A DNA stretch of 33,747 bases from an uncultured Oscillospiraceae bacterium (GTDB lineage: Bacteria; Bacillota; Clostridia; Oscillospirales; Acutalibacteraceae), in NCBI GenBank assembly GCA_900547305.1, contig URGH01000021.1:1-33747 (forward strand), given 5' to 3'. Each line of letters opens with the position of its first letter. Within the stretch, counting starts at the first letter, position 1. The notes under the pieces are model-generated. The model was not told the DNA's origin, ran no database searches, and saw nothing but the letters and a program-made list of their open reading frames with translations. Below are positions 31,129 through 33,747 of the stretch, piece by piece. Both the position numbers and the translations under genes were made by a program.

Positions 31129-32921
31129 ATATCATTAAAAAGCGAAGAATCCATAGAATAGATATCTAAAACTATATCATCTAACTCTCGCTTTAAAGAC
31201 TTACGCTCACGCGTATCATTACTTGATAGGATAGCATCAACTAATTCTACAATCGTATCAAAGTATGTTTCCGAAATTGAAATAGGAATACGACTCAAAT
31301 CAGATATCTTGATTTGAGGTGTTTTTCCTTTTCCTGTACGAATAATGTTCGTTGTCTGAGCGTAAAGCGTTATTACATCTGAATTTAAAATCCCCAACAA
31401 ATATTTCAATAGTTTTTTGCTTTTTTCCGTGTTGTCTTTGAAGGTTAAGATGTATAGGCTATTATTGGCTGCAAAAGGTTCTTCGGTATATGTGCATACT
31501 ATTTCTTTTGAACTTTGCCTAATAAAAAGTTTAGGATAATAATAAGCATCAATATCCCCAAGTGTAACACGCTTTTTATTTTTGACACCTTTTGCAGTTA
31601 ACTCTTCTTTTAATTGGTTTGATAAAGAAATTTGTAATTCATGGTCTAAAGCGATATTTTTGTGCGCATTAGGTCGGCAATATTTATCTGGGACTCCAAC
31701 AGATCCCTCCAAAAACGGAACTGATTGACTGTTTCCACAATATCCAGAATCAATAATAAACTCTTCTGTTTTACCGGTTAATGCACAACAAGTGCGCAAT
31801 GCCTTTTTGGGACAAATCGATGACAAATCTTCAAATCGATTAATATGATTAACAAAAAGTTTTTCTAAATTATTGAATGGCTTTGTGAAGCGATACTCAT
31901 TTTTAGGGTTATACAAAACAAATTGTTTGAATGTGTTTTTAGATTGTCCTTCATACCATTCGATGGCATTTTCCTGATTGCTTATGAAATCGTTGGATTT
32001 TTCTATGTCTATAATTAATTGCCCACTTGTAACATTGAAAAAATTTGTATCTAAAACCTCTATTTTTCTGATTTTTGTGGTTTCCAATATATATTTACGT
32101 ATATCCTTATAAGCAGTTTCAAAAAAAGCAATGTCTAATAAATATATCAATTTTCCGGTTTCTTTTAAAAGTTTGATTCCATTTTCAATGAAAAACATTG
32201 ATAAATTAAATTTGTTATTGCCTTTTTTGTTTGACACAAAACTAAATGTATTAAAAAACATTCTTTTCTCTTCATTCATGTTTATACTACGTCTTCCATA
32301 CATGGTTACATACGGAGGATTTCCAATAACATAATCAAATTTCATGGAATAATACAAAGGGAATTTCAAAAAATCGCAGTTATGAACACTCAGTTTTGGT
32401 AATTTACATGTGTTGTCTTTTTTATAAATATCCGCAATAATTTCCGCACACTCTAAAAGGATTTTAGTTTCCAACGCTATACAAAAGTCAGTATTAATTT
32501 CGACTGAAACAATATTATTTGCAACTAAATCGAAAATAGCAGTGGAAGTGGCGTCCGTGTTTTCTTTTATGATTTTTTTGATTAATGATATTGTAAAATT
32601 TCCATTTCCTGCCGAAGGTTCTAAAACTCTAAATTTGTTATCTACATTGATATGAATGGACGAAAGAATCCTATCAATTAAGCTATCGTCACAAGTAAAA
32701 TATATCCCGTTTTGTTTCTTTTCTTCATCAGTTATTTTTTTAAGCGATAACTCATCAATATTTTTTGAAATTTCAGCCAAATTAGTGGTATATTCTTTTG
32801 AATCACTTAAATGCAATTTGTTATCAAAAAAATAAGGATACATATCTTGTATATCCATATTGTAATTTAAAAAAAAATAATCAACCAAAATTTGTTGGCA
32901 AGTTTTTCTTAAAAAATCCAT
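31104..32921 (-). CDS. Type II N6-adenine DNA methyltransferase (Eco57I/TaqI-like)
   Basis: The 605-residue protein has an N-terminal region with KKQNGIYFTCDDSLIDRIL, SAM motif I LEPSAGNGNFTISLI (about residues 105-119) and catalytic motif IV NPPYVTMYG (about 199-207), which marks an N6-adenine methylase. The C-terminal half is a TaqI-like specificity domain. It protects host DNA against the convergent endonuclease. TTAGGGAGCC precedes the ATG. The promoter lies in a long palindrome, so expression is probably autoregulated or otherwise controlled there. Codon use is very AT-rich. Confidence 0.92.
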   Translation of the reverse strand: MDFLRKTCQQILVDYFFLNYNMDIQDMYPYFFDNKLHLSDSKEYTTNLAEISKNIDELSLKKITDEEKKQNGIYFTCDDSLIDRILSSIHINVDNKFRVLEPSAGNGNFTISLIKKIIKENTDATSTAIFDLVANNIVSVEINTDFCIALETKILLECAEIIADIYKKDNTCKLPKLSVHNCDFLKFPLYYSMKFDYVIGNPPYVTMYGRRSINMNEEKRMFFNTFSFVSNKKGNNKFNLSMFFIENGIKLLKETGKLIYLLDIAFFETAYKDIRKYILETTKIRKIEVLDTNFFNVTSGQLIIDIEKSNDFISNQENAIEWYEGQSKNTFKQFVLYNPKNEYRFTKPFNNLEKLFVNHINRFEDLSSICPKKALRTCCALTGKTEEFIIDSGYCGNSQSVPFLEGSVGVPDKYCRPNAHKNIALDHELQISLSNQLKEELTAKGVKNKKRVTLGDIDAYYYPKLFIRQSSKEIVCTYTEEPFAANNSLYILTFKDNTEKSKKLLKYLLGILNSDVITLYAQTTNIIRTGKGKTPQIKISDLSRIPISISETYFDTIVELVDAILSSNDTRERKSLKRELDDIVLDIYSMDSSLFNDIKKVRAIS

Positions 32922-32950
32922 AATAGCGGCTCCCTAAATTTTATAAAACA

Positions 32951-32997
32951 ATTATAACATAAATTCATTTAAATATCAAACATTTAAATGAATTTAT
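32951..32997 (-). promoter_or_regulatory. Methyltransferase promoter overlapping a 16-bp-arm palindrome
   Basis: On the minus strand TTGATA (32974-32979) and TATAAT (32951-32956) are 17 bases apart. Arms 32959-32974 and 32982-32997 are perfectly complementary with a 7-base centre, and they cover the -35 box and spacer. Confidence 0.75.
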
Positions 32998-33060
32998 TTC
33001 TCTGGACTTGTGAAAGGTGTTGTGATATGTATTTGTGTTGTAAAAGGGGATGCAACGCAC

Positions 33061-33345
33061 ATGACAACCCTTGAAAATTTGTATTATGGCAACATTGGTC
33101 CGCACGAAAGGTACATGAAACGTGAAACGAGAATGGACAAACTTGTCAAGCTGATATGTAAAAATGAGGAAGAACTAAATGCAGGGCTCACAGAAAAACA
33201 AAAGGAAACCTTTGAAAAGTTCAAAGACTGCCAAAACGAACTATCTTGCATCACCGAGCGTGAAGCGTTCAGTTCGGGATTTATCCTCGCAACACGCATA
33301 ATGGTCGAAGTAATGGAAGGCTTAGGAACGGTGGAAGAAATATAA
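33061..33345 (+). CDS. DUF6809-like protein (second copy)
   Basis: The ATG at 33061 follows AAAGGGGATG; the earlier start at 33010 would add a tail without a site. The 94-residue protein begins MTTLENLYYGNIGPHERY and ends in a SSGFILATRIMVEVM helix, homologous to the protein at 27804-28100. Two clear terminators follow. It is divergent from the methyltransferase. The function of the family is unknown. Confidence 0.8.
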   Translation: MTTLENLYYGNIGPHERYMKRETRMDKLVKLICKNEEELNAGLTEKQKETFEKFKDCQNELSCITEREAFSSGFILATRIMVEVMEGLGTVEEI

Positions 33346-33350
33346 AAATA

Positions 33351-33415
33351 CCCACTGGAAGCGGCGGTCAGGCACTGAACTTTGCCACAATATCCGGTGG
33401 GAAATTTTTTGTTTT
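33351..33415 (+). terminator. Terminator after the second DUF6809 gene
   Basis: CCCACTGG (33351-33358) pairs with CCGGTGGG (33394-33401) around a loop that itself contains a GGCA...TGCC hairpin. A T-rich tail follows (TTTTTTGTTTT). Confidence 0.7.
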
Positions 33416-33421
33416 GCCTTT

Positions 33422-33452
33422 GTAGGCGTTTGTTTCATCTGAAACGGCCTAC
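33422..33452. terminator. Nested hairpin between the last two genes
   Basis: GTAGGC (33422-33427) pairs with GCCTAC (33447-33452), and GTTTC with GAAAC inside it. It stands just before the end of the minus-strand gene. It probably serves that gene as terminator. Confidence 0.6.
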
Positions 33453-33464
33453 GGGTCGATAAAA

Positions 33465-33746
33465 CTATTCCTGTTCGATTGTACGGGGCTCTTTATAAAA
33501 CGGTAGCTTGGGTTTAGCGTTATGCTTATTCACTTTGGATAGTTCCTCCAAGGGAATAGCATAAAACTTTTCTTTGATATAGGTGCCGTTCATATAACTG
33601 ATAATTTTTGTAACTTGTTCAGCGTAAGCACCGGTCATATCAAACTCTGCAAGGCGAATGACCTGAAAGCGGTGTCTACTAATGGTGGTATGAATGATCT
33701 CTCCGGCTTCGCCTTCTCCGTAGGGAGTATAGGCGTAGGTCACCGA
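33465..33746 (-). CDS. Unknown protein, C-terminal part (gene continues beyond window)
   Basis: The minus-strand frame enters from the right edge and ends at 33465, giving about 93 residues. The GTG at 33743 could be a start, but the frame is open to the window edge and no ribosome site is visible. It is therefore probably the end of a longer protein. The sequence begins with TYAYTPYGEGEAGEIIHTT and ends in a charged KEPRTIEQE. I do not recognise the family. Confidence 0.55.
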   Translation of the reverse strand, partial: SVTYAYTPYGEGEAGEIIHTTISRHRFQVIRLAEFDMTGAYAEQVTKIISYMNGTYIKEKFYAIPLEELSKVNKHNAKPKLPFYKEPRTIEQE

Positions 33747-33747
33747 C

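Overview
The window looks like a chromosomal segment of an anaerobic Firmicute, probably class Clostridia. The gene order yceD-rpmF, then DUF512-der-plsY-gpsA, fits that group, and ribosome binding sites are strong AGGAGG-type. No taxonomic marker gene is present, so this is an inference. The left half (1-16.8 kb) has GC-rich third codon positions. The right half is clearly AT-richer and made of mobile DNA.

Region 1 (1-3.2 kb) holds the end of an AraC regulator and a three-gene operon: two Gfo/Idh/MocA oxidoreductase-like proteins and a xylose-isomerase-like TIM barrel, probably for a sugar, inositol or sugar acid. Region 2 (3.3-9.7 kb) is housekeeping. A consensus promoter drives yceD and rpmF. 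A PDZ/radical-SAM-like DUF512 protein, der, plsY, gpsA and a DUF1015 gene follow, packed tightly. Region 3 (9.7-11.9 kb) is a two-gene operon: a PfkB sugar kinase fused to an AraC DNA-binding domain, and a nucleoside hydrolase. Together they suggest nucleoside or ribose salvage. Region 4 (12-16.8 kb) looks metal-related: a ZIP transporter with a long hairpin-rich leader, a methyltransferase, a small membrane protein, an AraC-DtxR/MntR pair and an MptD-like ECF substrate subunit. A palindrome GTTAGCA-N4-CTAAC occurs both in the ZIP leader and between the divergent AraC and mptD-like genes. It is a candidate box for the DtxR protein.

Region 5 (about 17.0-28.4 kb) is an integrated element of about 11.4 kb in the 3' end of a tRNA-Gly(TCC) gene. 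Evidence is a tyrosine integrase at the left end, a repeat of the tRNA 3' end at both ends (19 of 23 positions, first 8 identical), and a 25-bp integrase-arm-like double repeat just inside each end. It carries a replication-type ATPase (apparently split by a frameshift), a divergent helix-turn-helix regulator, three clusters of 9-bp iterons, a DUF1643 gene, two unannotated micro-ORFs, a Mor-like activator, a DUF6809 gene and a 1,454-residue anchored fibre protein. The fibre has 22 copies of a short beta module between proline-free collagen-like Gly-X-Y tracts, and ends in a BspA-like leucine-rich domain. No relaxase, capsid or terminase is visible, so the element looks like a satellite or a mobilizable island with one large surface cargo.

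Region 6 (28.5-33.7 kb) is a second accessory block, continuing out of the window: a large serine recombinase, a convergent type II-like restriction-modification pair whose methyltransferase promoter sits in a 16-bp-arm palindrome, a second DUF6809 gene, and the end of an unrecognised gene.

The most novel-looking material is the tRNA-Gly element as a whole: iteron replication module, micro-ORFs, two operons placed directly behind strong terminators, and the giant fibre. The kinase-AraC fusion and the structured ZIP leader come next.
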